From JAZKFT01 sp040386335 (GTDB lineage: Bacteria; Bacteroidota; Bacteroidia; Chitinophagales; Chitinophagaceae), in the NCBI GenBank assembly GCA_040386335.1, contig JAZKFT010000012.1, positions 186,001 to 250,000 of the forward strand: DNA of 64,000 nt, in the 5' to 3' direction. This document shows positions 63,029 to 64,000 of the stretch, piece after piece. The number at the start of each line of letters is the position of its first letter. Within the stretch, counting starts at the first letter, position 1. Both the position numbers and the translations under genes were made by a program. The notes beneath the pieces were generated by a model, which was given only the letters and a program-made list of their open reading frames with translations, was not told where the DNA came from and made no database searches.

Positions 63029-63661
63029 ATGCAAAAAAAGCCTTTGAAATATATTCTCATCATCGTCGTAGTGGCCTTGCTTGGTTACAAATCTGTCTAT
63101 TTTAAAAAGCTGGATGAAAGAAAGCAAACCACAAACCAAAAGTTTGATGCCACAGGTTTTACCCAAAAGCTATGGAAGGAGAAACTGCCTGCAAAACTGG
63201 ATAGCGCCATTGAATTGTCAGCATTGGTTGACCAGATAAAATCCAATCCCATGGCCGCTTTTGACAAGTATTCCAATACCATGGCTATTGGCAACTACAG
63301 GTATAGCCTGGTGAAAACGTCTGGCATAGTTACTGCAGTTAATGAAGATGAAGTAATGCTGGAAGTGCCAACAGCCACCGGCATCATGAATGTAACCATT
63401 GCCACGGAATTTATTTATGGCAACGCAATCCGCGATGCTTCAAAACTGGTAGACGTAAGAGATTTTACAAACAGCACCGACCTCAGCGGTATTTCAGAAG
63501 CACTGAACAATACAGTACGAAAAGAGGTACTACCGCCTTTTAAGTCAGCAGTGAAAAAAGGCGACAAAGTAGTATTGGTCGCCGCCGTTGAAATCAATAA
63601 GGAACATATCAAACTGGATGGCCTGGAATTGATTCCTGTACAAATAAAAATTCTTCCATAG
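63029..63661 (+). CDS. DUF2291 family protein of sugar ABC transporter operons
   Basis: 210 residues with one N-terminal membrane segment (YILIIVVVALLGYKSVYF) and the rest predicted outside the cytosol. Conserved blocks are FDATGFTQKLWKEKLPAKLDSAIEL, NPMAAFDKYSNTMAIGNYRYSLVKTSGIVTAVNEDEVMLEV and EFIYGNAIRDASKLVDVRDFTNSTDLSGISEALN. DUF2291 proteins are found beside ribose-type ABC importers and their role is not settled. It is three bases from the binding-protein stop and three bases from the ATPase start, so it is a fixed member of this operon. Confidence 0.88.
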   Translation: MQKKPLKYILIIVVVALLGYKSVYFKKLDERKQTTNQKFDATGFTQKLWKEKLPAKLDSAIELSALVDQIKSNPMAAFDKYSNTMAIGNYRYSLVKTSGIVTAVNEDEVMLEVPTATGIMNVTIATEFIYGNAIRDASKLVDVRDFTNSTDLSGISEALNNTVRKEVLPPFKSAVKKGDKVVLVAAVEINKEHIKLDGLELIPVQIKILP

Positions 63662-63664
63662 TAC

Positions 63665-64000
63665 ATGCTGATTGCACAAAACATATCTAAAAGGTTTGGC
63701 GGTGTTGTGGCACTCAACAATGTAAATCTTGAACTGCACCCTGGAAAAGTGAATGCACTTATCGGCGAAAATGGCGCCGGCAAGTCAACCCTGATGAAAA
63801 TTTTTTCCGGCGTCCATACACAGTACGAAGGCGAAATTTCTTTCAAGGGAAAGCCTGTAAAATTCAAATCGACCAAAGAAGCCGAGGACGCTGGCATAGC
63901 CATCATTCACCAGGAGCTAAACCTTGTTCCCCATCTTTCCATCGCAGAAAATATTTTCCTCGGTCGTGAACTCACCAATGGTATAGGCATGGTGAAAGAC
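63665..64000 (+). CDS. RbsA-type sugar ABC transporter ATP-binding protein, 3' end missing
   Basis: 112 codons are visible from the ATG at 63665 before the window ends. The Walker A motif is GENGAGKST at about residues 38-46, preceded by LIAQNISKRFGGVVALNNVNLEL, and the Q-loop region is IAIIHQELNLVPHLSIAENIFLGRE, a signature of the duplicated-ATPase sugar importers. A full gene would be about 490-510 residues, so a permease gene is expected downstream. The gene is coupled to the DUF2291 gene. Confidence 0.92.
   Translation, partial: MLIAQNISKRFGGVVALNNVNLELHPGKVNALIGENGAGKSTLMKIFSGVHTQYEGEISFKGKPVKFKSTKEAEDAGIAIIHQELNLVPHLSIAENIFLGRELTNGIGMVKD

Noticed and set aside
11000..64000. CRISPR arrays, transposases, tRNA or rRNA genes
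   Set aside because: I looked for regularly spaced repeats, transposase motifs and cloverleaf-like or rRNA sequence and saw none.

Overview
The window looks like chromosomal DNA of a soil- or plant-associated Bacteroidota, most likely family Chitinophagaceae. The evidence is two SusC/SusD pairs, a very large gingipain-type (PorU2-like) type IX secretion peptidase, an HYC_CC_PP protein, DUF3826 and DUF6298 proteins, many secreted or lipoprotein glycoside hydrolases, and TAnnTTTG -7 motifs before several genes. I see no rRNA, tRNA, transposase, integrase, CRISPR array or prophage gene.

Layout. 1-15.9 kb is mixed housekeeping: the 3' end of a formylglycine-generating enzyme, tyrS, a C25 peptidase, an RDD protein, a small heavy-metal-associated (HMA) cluster, a lipoprotein, a YncE-propeller/phosphoesterase fusion, a GNAT, an ABC ATPase and an FKBP isomerase, followed by a LutC-like gene. 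16.8-31.0 kb is a same-strand run of five large carbohydrate enzymes: GH67-like, GH28, GH95, GH2 with malectin, and GH78. This set suits pectin, especially rhamnogalacturonan side chains. A Gfo/Idh/MocA oxidoreductase on the minus strand and a 525-base gap separate it from a polysaccharide utilization locus (32.5-48.8 kb): DUF3826, SusC, SusD, a surface lipoprotein, two tandem PL1 pectate lyases, a DUF6298 beta-helix protein, a GH140-like apiosidase candidate, a GH43-like protein and a small secreted protein. A second SusC/SusD pair, a DUF5060 glycosidase-like protein, a DeoR regulator and a sialidase-like propeller protein follow (49.0-58.3 kb). The last 6 kb is intracellular sugar metabolism and uptake: an L-fucose/L-arabinose isomerase-family protein, a transketolase split into two genes, and an RbsB-type binding lipoprotein, DUF2291 protein and RbsA-type ATPase that runs off the window end.

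How it may work together. Secreted enzymes cut pectin, SusC/SusD import fragments, further enzymes release monosaccharides, an ABC importer takes up at least one of them, and an isomerase plus split transketolase feed it to central metabolism under a DeoR repressor. Because a GH140-like gene lies in the adjacent locus, I raise D-apiose (from RG-II or apiogalacturonan) as a candidate substrate. This is inference, and other rare sugars remain possible.

A second theme is intergenic palindromic repeats: at least six families, several present in two or three copies. One inverted pair brackets the split transketolase. One deleted copy appears to supply the start codon of the GH2 gene. A short repeat lies in frame inside that gene's malectin domain.
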